Shown here piece after piece: positions 51,649 to 61,579 of a stretch of 64,000 bases of DNA. A model generated the notes under the pieces. The model was not told the origin of the DNA, made no database searches, and saw only the letters and a list, made by a program, of their open reading frames with translations. The first letter of the stretch is position 1, and every line of letters starts with the position of its first letter. The position numbers were made by a program, and so were the translations under genes. Source of the DNA: Saccharomyces uvarum (lineage: Eukaryota; Ascomycota; Saccharomycetes; Saccharomycetales; Saccharomycetaceae); the NCBI GenBank assembly GCA_947243795.1, contig OX365938.1, positions 124,001 through 188,000 on the forward strand, given 5' to 3'.

Positions 51649-53829
51649 TCAAAACAGATCGAGTAGGTCCTGCGACACTCCGTTGTTGTTCGAAACGTTA
51701 ACATTATTTTTATTATGGGTAGATATGGTGTTTAAATTGTCATTCAAATTCAAGTCATTCAGCCCTTGAACAGTCGTGGATCCATTCTTATTTATTTGTG
51801 GAGTATCCTCAGAAGATCCGAAATCGAATAAGTCGTCTAAATCACCCAATGTGCTTGAGGTATTGAGCATTCCTGTGTTAATATTCGTTGTATCATTTCT
51901 ATCGTCGAAATCTAATAGCACATCGTCATTTGCCTTGTTGGCAATTTCATCTTTTGCCATGTTTTCTAGCTCCTCTATATGCTTCCCCTTGACTATATTT
52001 TGGACATACTTTTTACCTTTTCTCCTGTCTGCGTTAGGCTTGAAATAGATAGAACTTATGGTACCCAGTTCCATCAATAATTTCTCCAAGACTTCCGGAG
52101 AGAACTTCTCAAGTGTATTTGAAATCATTGGGAGTTTACTTTGGCATAAATCATTAATAAGCTTTTCAGAGTTTGGCATAGAAAGACATCTCCAATACAT
52201 CATAGCCATATCTCGGACATCTAATTCATGTGTTTGTTGTGTGGCCAATTCCAAGACACTTTGTAGTGCGCTACCTGTTAAAGTGGAATGCAATCTGACT
52301 ACTGTCATTAACAAGGACATTTGTGTCAAAGCTTCTTCTTGAACAAAGTTTTCTATAAAGATATTGATTTTTGACTTTAAATCGGAAAAATTATTTGGAT
52401 GTTGTCCTAATAACCACACGAAATTACACTTGGCAACATCAGATTGTAACAAAACTTCTGGGTTAGACCATGTGTTAAATACTGCACAAACTTGTTTGGC
52501 CATTTCTTTGTTTTCTGGACAATGTCTCAACAAATCGCATAACGATATACAGCAGTCGTCCTTTATTGTATCCTGTCTTTCTAACAATTCTAAGAGTATG
52601 TCCAGGACTTTGTTAACAAATGATTCTTGTGCATATTTAATACCTAGTTGAGATAAAGCTTGAATAGCTCTTGAGACAAACTCAGGTTCATATTCCATTG
52701 CATATTCTTTTAACTCAGTTAATAGCAAAGTACATTGCTTCAAATTAGAGGGATCAACCAATCTCACAAGAATGTCAATTTTTTCCAGCTTAACATAGAG
52801 TGGATCGGTAAACTTGATATAAAATATCCTCAATTCTTTGGTTAATAATTCAGGGTATTTTTCTAGTATAATTCTGATATTTTTCAAGGCAACATATTGC
52901 ATCTCAGGCGGCGTAGACATTAAGGATACCAAAGCAGATGATAATCTTTTCATTATCATGCTATTTGAAGAGTATTCAATTTGGGGTAAGTTTCTTACGA
53001 TCACCTTTATAGTTGCCAGGACAACCGCTGGGTTGACGTGTTGTAAATGAGCGGTTACTCTGTCAATAATATCCTGCGCTTCTAGCGAATCCTTTGCTGA
53101 ATATTCAGACAATGTACCCAATATTGTGATTCTCGCCCATTCGGTGCATTCATTCAACACCAGTAGAAATTGTGACACGTGTGATTGAATCAAACTTGAA
53201 AGTCTGACAGCATTCATGTCCATATTGTGAATCTCTATCAATGCAGCTGTTGCGTTCGCAATGACCAACGGGTTCGAGTCATCTAGGGCATTAACCAGAT
53301 CTTCAAGGACACCTAGCTCCACACATAATTCCTTATTTAATTGAAAAAGTTTTGCAACACATATCACAGCAGTTTTCCTGACATAAGCATTATCATCATG
53401 CAAAGTACGACGCAGAGGCGTTTCAATGTATTCTAAAATTTTCTCCACTCTAATCATTGACATCGTTCTAATTGCAAGACAACGAATTAAGGGATTGGGA
53501 TCCTGTGCATCGGTAATAAACGTATTGACGGCAAGGATACACAACTCGGGGTGTGTTTCCGCATAATTCATCACATAAAGGTAAACCAGTTTTTTTTGTT
53601 CAACATCAACCGTGGCAATGTTCTTTAAGACATCAGGAAACAGCGAAGATACATCTTTCCCTAATGTCATTTGTTGAATAGTTTTTTTGATGGCATCTTT
53701 CCTAGTTTGCGGGTATTGAGAGACTAGGCCGGTTCGTAATTCACCTAATTCACCCTTGCTGGAAATTTTAGGTGCTATTCTAATGGAGTCCTTTAAAAAC
53801 TTCTTAATCCTCTTATCCAGTGGTGGCAT
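51649..53829 (-). CDS. APL2: APL2, beta1 subunit of the AP-1 clathrin adaptor
   Basis: The beta-adaptin of AP-1, acting in clathrin traffic between the trans-Golgi and endosomes. The protein has 726 residues from MPPLDKRIKKF at 53829; the frame is open eight codons further to 53853, but 726 equals the S. cerevisiae length. The adaptin trunk of helical repeats (about 20-530) is followed by a hinge with acidic clathrin-box-like motifs (DLDDLFDF) and ends QDLLDLF, a clathrin-box type end. There is no large C-terminal ear domain, as is usual for yeast Apl2. Confidence 0.96.
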   Translation of the reverse strand: MPPLDKRIKKFLKDSIRIAPKISSKGELGELRTGLVSQYPQTRKDAIKKTIQQMTLGKDVSSLFPDVLKNIATVDVEQKKLVYLYVMNYAETHPELCILAVNTFITDAQDPNPLIRCLAIRTMSMIRVEKILEYIETPLRRTLHDDNAYVRKTAVICVAKLFQLNKELCVELGVLEDLVNALDDSNPLVIANATAALIEIHNMDMNAVRLSSLIQSHVSQFLLVLNECTEWARITILGTLSEYSAKDSLEAQDIIDRVTAHLQHVNPAVVLATIKVIVRNLPQIEYSSNSMIMKRLSSALVSLMSTPPEMQYVALKNIRIILEKYPELLTKELRIFYIKFTDPLYVKLEKIDILVRLVDPSNLKQCTLLLTELKEYAMEYEPEFVSRAIQALSQLGIKYAQESFVNKVLDILLELLERQDTIKDDCCISLCDLLRHCPENKEMAKQVCAVFNTWSNPEVLLQSDVAKCNFVWLLGQHPNNFSDLKSKINIFIENFVQEEALTQMSLLMTVVRLHSTLTGSALQSVLELATQQTHELDVRDMAMMYWRCLSMPNSEKLINDLCQSKLPMISNTLEKFSPEVLEKLLMELGTISSIYFKPNADRRKGKKYVQNIVKGKHIEELENMAKDEIANKANDDVLLDFDDRNDTTNINTGMLNTSSTLGDLDDLFDFGSSEDTPQINKNGSTTVQGLNDLNLNDNLNTISTHNKNNVNVSNNNGVSQDLLDLF

Positions 53830-54346
53830 AGTTGGTATTATTTTTCTGAACAAAAAGCAGAATTTGATATAGAAAAAAACTAAGATTTATGAATGAATTT
53901 GCAGCCTGGCAATGAGCTTAAAGTGACGACCAAACTGTTATAGAAATTGGTTTATATACGCCAAATAATAGACCAATCTTCTTTGCATCGTTTGCATTCT
54001 TACTTGGAAAGACCTATTTTTGATATTTCTACACGATCTGTAAATCCCACTATCACTATATACGCAAACCCAAAATGTGACAATATTAAATAAAATATAT
54101 AGAAGATGTTACTTGATTATACCTGCTTTCAAATCGTTATTTACAGTATGCATATTTGGTGAATGGTATAATCAATGGTCTTAGCAGCCTGGCGGAATGA
54201 CCCTTTTTCTAATATTGTTTGTAAACTGAGGAAACCTTTTCCCTCCTTTTTGTGGTTATTTAGTGAAAACTAAATGAAAGAGTACTTTCAGCAATCAACC
54301 AATAGTGTCTGGTAATAATTTTCTTGACAAAACTACTGGTATATTT
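53830..54346. promoter_or_regulatory. APL2 promoter / OCT1 3' region
   Basis: About 515 bases between two minus-strand genes. I see no gene. Confidence 0.45.
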
Positions 54347-56665
54347 CTAAGATTTATGACTTTGTGCAATAAATTCCATTGCTTCGCTGCCGCCTTTTTC
54401 TAGCATAGGGCACTGTAAAACGTCAGCGATGCATTTCCAAGGATCTTTCAATCCACCCCATTTTAGTAGATGCTTTTTGAATTTATCACCATTTTTTCGA
54501 CTGTATGGATCATCTTCAAACAAGGCGTACCAAATTTTGGATGCTATTGTCCTATCAAATAAGTAGCTGTAGTAAGTAGCTCCATATCCAAATAAATGGC
54601 CAAATCTCCCGCACCAATTACTCTGGTCATCAACTAATACCTTCAAACGTCGTTCTAATGCTTGATAATTTTTAACTACATCATAGTTATCAATATCAGA
54701 AATCACTTCTTCGTCATGAAATGATTGGTCTAGCATAGCCATCTTTGCTTGAGAGTACGTCTCACAATTCTGTAGAAAGTTTGTCGTTCTCATAAAGCTC
54801 TGCAACATATCCGCCCCAACGGTTTCTCCAGTCTCATAATGCTTGCCGATTCTTGTCAAAATCCGTATATCTTTAGCAAAGTGTTCCATCAGAATACTTG
54901 GTAGCTCAACAAAGTCAGTAGCACACCTTGTACCACTTATATTCTGCATATGGGTTCTTCCTAACATTGAATGCATCGCATGACCCATCTCATGGAAGAG
55001 GGTTTCAACTTCACTAAGTTGTAAAAAACACAAGCTCTTCTTAGAAGCAATCGGTATTGGAGCAAAGTTGCACACGAGCGAAATTACCGGCAACTGAAAA
55101 AAGGAACCGTCTGCATTCTCACCCAGTTGAATTGTTGAGAAGTCTGTTTCATTAGGATATATTTGCCTGGAACAACAAACTGTGAAATGTGCTGGGTTTG
55201 AAGTCTTTCCATTTCTTTCAAACAAATCACAATAAATTATGCCAATAATTCCTTCCTCTTCTGATATCACATTCAATCTTCTCACGTCAGGGGACCATGT
55301 TTCTCCCTCGTCAGCAATTGCTGGTTCCAATTTAATCCCATATATATGTTGGAACAAATCGGACAAGCCTTGGATAACATTTCCTAATGTGAAATATGAG
55401 CTTATCTCTTTGGCACTCGGCGCATTTGAAGGGTTAAGCTGTAGATATTTGCCAGTATAATAGTCTCTGTCCCAAGGTCTGACAAGTTTCAGTATTTCGT
55501 CTGTTTTCGTAGCCGATGGCTTCTTGAGATCTTTGGCCTTGAGTTCGGCTATAAATTTTAACTCGCTTGCGGTCTTATCTATGGTATCATTCATTAAGGT
55601 CAAGATAAAATCTTGTACATCTTTCGGGTTCTTTGCCATTTTACCTTCTAATTGATATTCTCCATAACTTCCTTTGTGCATCAAGTCAGCTAAATTTGCC
55701 CTCAGCTTAATTAAGTGGTTCAGCCTTTTGATTTGCTTGTCAGAACAACTATGTAATGCGGTCCATAGCTTTTTCCTTACTTGTTCCTTTTCACAACTTT
55801 TTAATAATGCGTAAGCTGCGTAACCAAATGTAGGTACTTTATAATTCTGGCCCTTAACATCTTTATTTAACTGTTTCAATAGGAATGCGCTTACATTGCT
55901 GTTATCTAACTCCCTACATGGTATCTTCACAGAATTAGAACCAGGATAATCTGTATGGTTGATAAATTCTTGACCTACTAAACTGATTTCTTGGGACAAC
56001 TGAATAAATTTTTCTCTAACATCGGGATTCATATATATGCCTGACTTCTCAAAATCATCCAATAATATTTTACCAACTTTAAGCTCTTCTTCGCTTAATT
56101 TCGATGATATCTTGGGGTTATTCAAGACTGACTTTAGCATGTTACATAATTTGACATCAGTGTTTAAAATGTTCATGAATTCAAACATTTGTTCATGACA
56201 GTCCTGGGCTGCCTTAACAAACGCATCGTCAGGATGTGTTGATCTAATAAACTCACACAAATCAATCACCCTACATAATGTATCGCTCAATCTATCCAGG
56301 TTCATAATGTAAGTTAATTTACCGTTTTCAGTAGAGTCGTTTCTCATTCGTTCGAGAAGTTCCTGAGCTTGCCTCAAAGAGACTTGACTAAATTGACGCA
56401 AGCCATCTGGGGAAGTCAAATAAGGGTTCTTAAAAAGTCCGGTTTTGGTTTTTTGAAAAAGGTACTTTGCAATCTTGCTGTTATTAGCATCTTGACTGTT
56501 GATGCTCCTCCAGTATGAATTGTCGTCGAAAATATTCTTGATACTTTTTGAACTAGTTCTAGAAACTGCACCAGCTGTGGCAAACGACCTAATTAATTGA
56601 CTTTGGCGGGAGAGCAACGGTACCGAGACATTAAACCCTCTCTTTAGAGTTGCCATATAAAACAT
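54347..56665 (-). CDS. OCT1: OCT1, mitochondrial intermediate peptidase
   Basis: An M3-family zinc peptidase that removes an octapeptide from imported proteins after the main presequence cut. The protein has 772 residues, as in S. cerevisiae. Its own presequence spans about 1-30 (basic, LKRGFNVSV...LIRSFATAG). The zinc motif HEMGH starts at His 558, and the later GATYYSYLFDR and FGHLFGYG blocks are family hallmarks. Met 4 is an alternative start. Confidence 0.97.
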   Translation of the reverse strand: MFYMATLKRGFNVSVPLLSRQSQLIRSFATAGAVSRTSSKSIKNIFDDNSYWRSINSQDANNSKIAKYLFQKTKTGLFKNPYLTSPDGLRQFSQVSLRQAQELLERMRNDSTENGKLTYIMNLDRLSDTLCRVIDLCEFIRSTHPDDAFVKAAQDCHEQMFEFMNILNTDVKLCNMLKSVLNNPKISSKLSEEELKVGKILLDDFEKSGIYMNPDVREKFIQLSQEISLVGQEFINHTDYPGSNSVKIPCRELDNSNVSAFLLKQLNKDVKGQNYKVPTFGYAAYALLKSCEKEQVRKKLWTALHSCSDKQIKRLNHLIKLRANLADLMHKGSYGEYQLEGKMAKNPKDVQDFILTLMNDTIDKTASELKFIAELKAKDLKKPSATKTDEILKLVRPWDRDYYTGKYLQLNPSNAPSAKEISSYFTLGNVIQGLSDLFQHIYGIKLEPAIADEGETWSPDVRRLNVISEEEGIIGIIYCDLFERNGKTSNPAHFTVCCSRQIYPNETDFSTIQLGENADGSFFQLPVISLVCNFAPIPIASKKSLCFLQLSEVETLFHEMGHAMHSMLGRTHMQNISGTRCATDFVELPSILMEHFAKDIRILTRIGKHYETGETVGADMLQSFMRTTNFLQNCETYSQAKMAMLDQSFHDEEVISDIDNYDVVKNYQALERRLKVLVDDQSNWCGRFGHLFGYGATYYSYLFDRTIASKIWYALFEDDPYSRKNGDKFKKHLLKWGGLKDPWKCIADVLQCPMLEKGGSEAMEFIAQSHKS

Positions 56666-56907
56666 TATTGGTATTACTTCCTGAACACTTTTTAATTAGT
56701 ATCCTGCCATCATATACCTCCATTTCAGTTTTCCTAAAAGAAATCTACCTTTTGTTCCACTTTTAGGGCTGCATATACGTATTTTTCTCAGTCCACGTCG
56801 TTAGGTGGTGACATAAAAAATCGCACGTAAAAAAATCAATTAAGGTATATTTTTATATAATTCCATCAGTACTTAAAATATCGGTAGAAATCTAGAAAAA
56901 TCATGGC

Positions 56908-58299
56908 TTACACGATTATATCAATACCCTTTTTGATTTCACAATTAGCTTCTTTAATGAGTTCGTTAAAATGTATCATTTCTGAAATACGAATAGCCCT
57001 TCTGAGTTGCTTCTTGGAGGCCTTCAAACGTCCCTTATGCAAATTTATCACACCTAGACCGTAATGGGAAAGAGATAGTGCCTTGAGTATTCTTTGGTCT
57101 ATTTCACTATCTGTTGCGTTCTGTGGATATTGGTTTTCATCAGCAAAACGAATGATGCTTTTATAGCAATCAGCCGAATATTGTAAGCAAGCTTCTTGAT
57201 TGCCTTGCAGCTTGGATTTAGTACGTTCTCTATTTCCAGGTTCTCTGTGTGGTTCATTGTTAATACTATATACACCTCCTTCGAACTTTTCTGAGTTCAG
57301 GTAAAAAATTGACCCCAGTTCTGCCTGCGCGAGCAAGATTTCATCAAGAGGTCTATCTGTCATTAACATCCATTCGAATGTTGTTATTTTGCTATTCAAG
57401 GCCCCTGTAAGATTATTCTTCGTAAGACAATACTGAGTATATAGCTCTCTTGCAGTTAACAGTTCTTTCACAAAGACATTTTGACTGTCTTCGGGCTCCT
57501 TTATGTTTAGAACTTGTTTGCTTTTTGAGCTCAAATATGTTTGAAATTGAGCTTTGGATTTGCTAATTAATGGCAGTCCTTTGAAATTTTTCCAGTCAAG
57601 CTGCTGATGGTCTTGAATTTCGGGTTTCTGAGAGATTTCTTTAAGTTCTGGTGAGTTATTCAAAAAAAAATTTTGTGCCAATAAAAGGTGCATTATCAGT
57701 AAACTGATGTTCATTTCAGAGTCCTTATTTATTTCAATATATCTTATCAGAATTTGGAGGTCTCTTCTGAATAACAGGGATTTCCTCATCGGCAAAATAT
57801 TGGTGGGTTTGCTGAGTTCTTCGTATAACCTTTTTAACATGCCTTCATATAGGGTGACCGCATCATCAAGTAAATCCAACCTCTCATACATTTCTCCGAT
57901 TTTAATTTCGATACCAGTATACTCGTCGGAAAGAGGATGCACGTTCTCGGTCTTGCATTCTTCTAAAGCTTCAAGGTAGTAATGGAGGCTTTTCCTGTAA
58001 TCAGCACCTTCTTTTTTAATTTCTGCATGTAACCCCTTCCTTAAGATCTTAGCCACAGGCTTGGGGAAGGTATGATGTGGCCAAAAGACCCACCATATGT
58101 TAAATGTAACGAGACTTACTATAGCTACCGATAGAGTCCATTTCTGGGACTTACTCCTTTTTCTGAATGGCGTTCTCCAAATGCTATGTTCTTCGTAAGT
58201 AGAATATAATCTGAGCCGATCTTTGAAAACCAGCTGAGAAGCGCTGAATCTTTTTATGGTTCTTCCGTGTTTGACTTGCTTAGGCAGGTACTTCCACAT
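56908..58299 (-). CDS. YKL133C: YKL133C, mitochondrial inner-membrane TPR-like protein, Mgr3 relative
   Basis: A 463-residue protein with the same length as S. cerevisiae YKL133C, a duplicate of MGR3 (adaptor of the i-AAA protease). A basic N-terminus (1-50) precedes one membrane segment (about 53-72, TLSVAIVSLVTFNIWWVFW). The rest is helical with TPR-like units (YLEALEECK, YERLDLLDDAVTLYEGML, and SHYGLGVINLHKGRLKASKKQLRRAI near the end). The precise role is not established as far as I know. Confidence 0.9.
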   Translation of the reverse strand: MWKYLPKQVKHGRTIKRFSASQLVFKDRLRLYSTYEEHSIWRTPFRKRSKSQKWTLSVAIVSLVTFNIWWVFWPHHTFPKPVAKILRKGLHAEIKKEGADYRKSLHYYLEALEECKTENVHPLSDEYTGIEIKIGEMYERLDLLDDAVTLYEGMLKRLYEELSKPTNILPMRKSLLFRRDLQILIRYIEINKDSEMNISLLIMHLLLAQNFFLNNSPELKEISQKPEIQDHQQLDWKNFKGLPLISKSKAQFQTYLSSKSKQVLNIKEPEDSQNVFVKELLTARELYTQYCLTKNNLTGALNSKITTFEWMLMTDRPLDEILLAQAELGSIFYLNSEKFEGGVYSINNEPHREPGNRERTKSKLQGNQEACLQYSADCYKSIIRFADENQYPQNATDSEIDQRILKALSLSHYGLGVINLHKGRLKASKKQLRRAIRISEMIHFNELIKEANCEIKKGIDIIV

Positions 58300-58781
58300 A
58301 TTTAATCAGGACAACCCTCTTGGTCTAGAATGCATTGATACTCTTCAATCTTTCACGTTTACCTTATGCGTTATATATTCTTCAAAGGGATCATTCTTAT
58401 GATTTCGGAAATTTCGTGCGGCTGACTCTATGTGCTGAAAAGTCACAAGCACACGAACATTCATGATAATGATAATATCTTCATTGAATGAGGATGTGAA
58501 TAATATGAATGACGGTATATAATAATAACGTGAATAGGGGCTTTTTATAAAACGGTTAGTCTTTAGTACATGAAAGCATAAAGGATCAAATATCCAGATA
58601 AAAACGAAAGTCTATATATGTAAAAAAACTGGTTATTAGTAAACCAATTCAAGATCACCACGGCACAAAAAAAAATTGTAGCTCTGTGTTATTCGGTAGT
58701 AGTAGGCATAAGTCATGGGGGGGAGAGAGAAAACTGTTCTTGCTCGGCCAGACATCTCTGGCCAAACCGTTTTATCGGAGA
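58300..58781. promoter_or_regulatory. YKL133C promoter / RMA1 3' region
   Basis: About 480 bases between two minus-strand genes. No gene is seen. Confidence 0.45.
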
Positions 58782-60158
58782 TTATACTCTCAAATGACAA
58801 TTGTGTTGATACAATAACTCTTTACAAAGATACAATGATCCGCACACGATAACAGGTACCATAGTTTGTAATCTGCTTGCTTCTAGAAAAGTCCAAACAC
58901 TATGAAGATCCGGCTGCATATCTACATTTTTCGTGTACCGGTCTTTGATAAATGTGAAAAGATGCGTTGGCTCTAAAGATTGAATCCAAGGCATACCAAG
59001 CACAGATCCAAACCTAGTCACTATAACATGATCCTGCGTACGTATCAACGGGTCAAGTAAGGGCGGTAATTTCTTACCCATTGTTATAGCTACGACAAAA
59101 GTTAGTGGTGTGTCGCCGTATTTTGTCCTTAAATGGCTAGCTAAATTCTGTGCTGCTTTTGCATTGTTTGCGTTGTCTAGTAGTAGCGCTATTTTCTTTC
59201 CGCTATTAGTTTCGTAGCAGTAGTCCAATTGGTGTAAGCTTCTCGGCCAGTCGACAGATATTAAACCCTTTGATAGTTGGTCCTTCGAAATACAAATTTT
59301 TCCTTCCTTTTTCAAGAAATCTAAAACGCCAATTGCAACCCTTAGGTTAAATATCTGATCCTCTTCATTATATGGTAGCTGAGGGGTTTCAAGTGTGCCC
59401 CATGAGTCTGTACGTACACTGCAATCGTCAAGAGAAGGGTCCGTAATGTGCAATTTGCAACCAACGTTGCTACACTCTCTGGATATTGCGTTTCGTACAA
59501 GTTCATCATTAGACCCATCCAATACTGCAAATGGTATAGTGCGAACATCTTGTTCTAAGCATTTGTACGTAATTAGAGACAAAGCATCACATAAGAACTT
59601 CTCGTCGCTTATCCCAACGTTGGTAATAGCACAACAAACTTTGTTTTGGGGAGGAATTAGGTTTGAAGGATTCCATTTACCACCTAGTCCAGTTTCTATA
59701 ATACACCACTGGCAACTTTTCTTCGCGAAATACACGAATGCCATACTTGTTAGCAGTTCGATGGCGTTACACTGTAAATTTAAAGATTTGTCTAGTTCTA
59801 TAAGGTGGTTCTCAATCTCAGAATACTCTGCCAAAGAAATGGATTCATTGTTAATGCTGATAGCTTCTCTATCATTAAGCAAGAAAGAAGTAATATATCT
59901 ACCAACCAAGACCTTCTGCCGCTGTGGTTCCGTATGCTGCAATATGGATGATAAAAATGTAGATACGGTTTCCTTACCATTTGTTCCTGCTATATGAATT
60001 ATTTTCAATCCGTTCATATAGCTTCCAGCGCACCTCAGCAGACGATTCGCTCGAGGAAAAGTCTGTTCTGCGTTCATTATGTCATCCATCTGTTGTTTTA
60101 AGTAATCTGTTGTCAAACAAGCAGTTAATAGTCTTTTACACCAATGGTTTGAAAACAA
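58782..60158 (-). CDS. RMA1: RMA1, folylpolyglutamate synthetase-like protein
   Basis: A member of the Mur ligase/folylpolyglutamate synthetase family, probably ATP-dependent, with a role that is unclear. The frame is 458 residues; S. cerevisiae Rma1 is about 430, so the start could be at Met 24 or Met 28. The P-loop is HIAGTNGKET (about 55-64), with Glu where most family members have Gly. The ETGLGGKWNPSN motif and LLDNANNAKA (the family HNP/DGAHN region) are present. An antisense 200-codon frame (59395-59997) is fortuitous. Confidence 0.92.
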   Translation of the reverse strand: MFSNHWCKRLLTACLTTDYLKQQMDDIMNAEQTFPRANRLLRCAGSYMNGLKIIHIAGTNGKETVSTFLSSILQHTEPQRQKVLVGRYITSFLLNDREAISINNESISLAEYSEIENHLIELDKSLNLQCNAIELLTSMAFVYFAKKSCQWCIIETGLGGKWNPSNLIPPQNKVCCAITNVGISDEKFLCDALSLITYKCLEQDVRTIPFAVLDGSNDELVRNAISRECSNVGCKLHITDPSLDDCSVRTDSWGTLETPQLPYNEEDQIFNLRVAIGVLDFLKKEGKICISKDQLSKGLISVDWPRSLHQLDYCYETNSGKKIALLLDNANNAKAAQNLASHLRTKYGDTPLTFVVAITMGKKLPPLLDPLIRTQDHVIVTRFGSVLGMPWIQSLEPTHLFTFIKDRYTKNVDMQPDLHSVWTFLEASRLQTMVPVIVCGSLYLCKELLYQHNCHLRV

Positions 60159-60538
60159 CGTGACTCAAATCCACTAAAGAGCGGAAAGCGTGCAAGGTCA
60201 TTGCTGATTCAAACGATCCCTTCCCCCTCGAATGCTAGAAGAATCCCACATTAGGCTATTCTTCCCCATATTTTTTTCCTTTACCTACTCTTTTGTTTTG
60301 CATATTCACTGTGTTGAGAAAAAGGAAAAAAACACCGCGGTTTGAAGTGCTGAAAAATAAGTGAGCAGTTGGCGACGTGAAATAGGAGCGCCTAAGCTTA
60401 TCAACTCCATCATGTTTGAGGACACATACTTTCTGTGGTGAGTCTCATGCACGGTAAATGACAGAACTATTTGTATACAGATATTTTAGTAGTTGCTAAT
60501 TATGTAGTTGCTTTTACGCTTAAAGGACATTAAGTGTT
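60159..60538. promoter_or_regulatory. RMA1 promoter / SHE2 3' region
   Basis: About 380 bases. An ORF called YKL131W is annotated as dubious here in S. cerevisiae; I see no supportable gene. Confidence 0.5.
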
Positions 60539-61279
60539 TCAATTTTTCAACTTACCAAATTTGTCGTGCCATTTAGTCGCGACGACATCGAACTCTTGAT
60601 CCATGTTATTTAGTTTACCATCTAAGATAGAGTGCCATGCAGCTGCCAAAGAGTAGAATTCTTCTTCTGAATTGACAGGAACAATTTCCTGTAAGAAGAT
60701 ATTATCAGTTTCTCCGGTATTAGTACCGTCCTCATCAGCACATTTAATGACAAATTGTACCACTTCCAAATCTAACAGGTTGCTGCCAATGCGCAACGAT
60801 TCAATCATCCATTGAGAAAACTTCACAAAATGATTGTAACTATCGTCAATAGCTAATATAGATTCAGTCGTTAGCGTTAGATCTTCATTCAAAGTCTTGG
60901 ATATAATTTCCTTTTGTAACGATTGTGTTAAATAATAGTTCAGTAAATCGAATGTCTCGACGCATTTGACAAACATTGAAGCTACTGGTAAGATGACCTT
61001 ATCCAGAGGGTCGGCATTTGAACCCGATTCGTCTTTACCTTCATTGATAAAGTCTGATGCATTGTAGTTTAGTACACAATCATTGTAGAATCTCAATTTT
61101 TTGACAAATTTGATTAAAGTAGTTCTTTCGAATCGTAGCGTGGCCACTCTACGCAAATGACTGATAAACTTGTTTAGAACATGAATATAAGATGACAAAT
61201 AACGGGCGAGCAAGTCTAATATTTGCTCAACTATTTCACAGATTCCAGGTGAAACCCTAATCTCTTTATCTGTACTCAT
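60539..61279 (-). CDS. SHE2: SHE2, RNA-binding protein for ASH1 mRNA localisation
   Basis: She2 binds zipcode elements of bud-localised mRNAs and links them through She3 to Myo4. The protein has 246 residues from MSTDKEIRV at 61279, the S. cerevisiae length; the frame extends eight codons to 61303. It is an all-helical protein with a basic patch (LRRVATLRFERTTLIKFVKKLRF), known in the family to bind RNA. There is no standard RNA-binding domain, which is normal for She2. Confidence 0.96.
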   Translation of the reverse strand: MSTDKEIRVSPGICEIVEQILDLLARYLSSYIHVLNKFISHLRRVATLRFERTTLIKFVKKLRFYNDCVLNYNASDFINEGKDESGSNADPLDKVILPVASMFVKCVETFDLLNYYLTQSLQKEIISKTLNEDLTLTTESILAIDDSYNHFVKFSQWMIESLRIGSNLLDLEVVQFVIKCADEDGTNTGETDNIFLQEIVPVNSEEEFYSLAAAWHSILDGKLNNMDQEFDVVATKWHDKFGKLKN

Positions 61280-61579
61280 GTATCGTCGTTGGGTTTTATG
61301 CAAAAAAAAAATAGCTGTTTAGATCTGTTCTCTTCCTTATTAGTATGGATGTGTTTAGAAAAAGGACCGATTGAATTTCGTTGACGATCTTGACACTTCG
61401 TTATAAGTGGTTCATACATAGGAGATATATGGGAAATTTTCAAACGGGAAGACGTAAACAAAAATTGAAAAAAAGAAAAGGAAAACAAAGCGAAAGATCA
61501 ATGCATTTTAACATGTCAGGAGAAACTCTTGAACAATTTTTCTATAAAAAGTTAACTAAATCTTTACACATTATACATC

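Noticed and set aside
59395-59997. 200-codon open frame antisense to RMA1
   Set aside because: It overlaps a conserved gene fully and has no recognisable motif.
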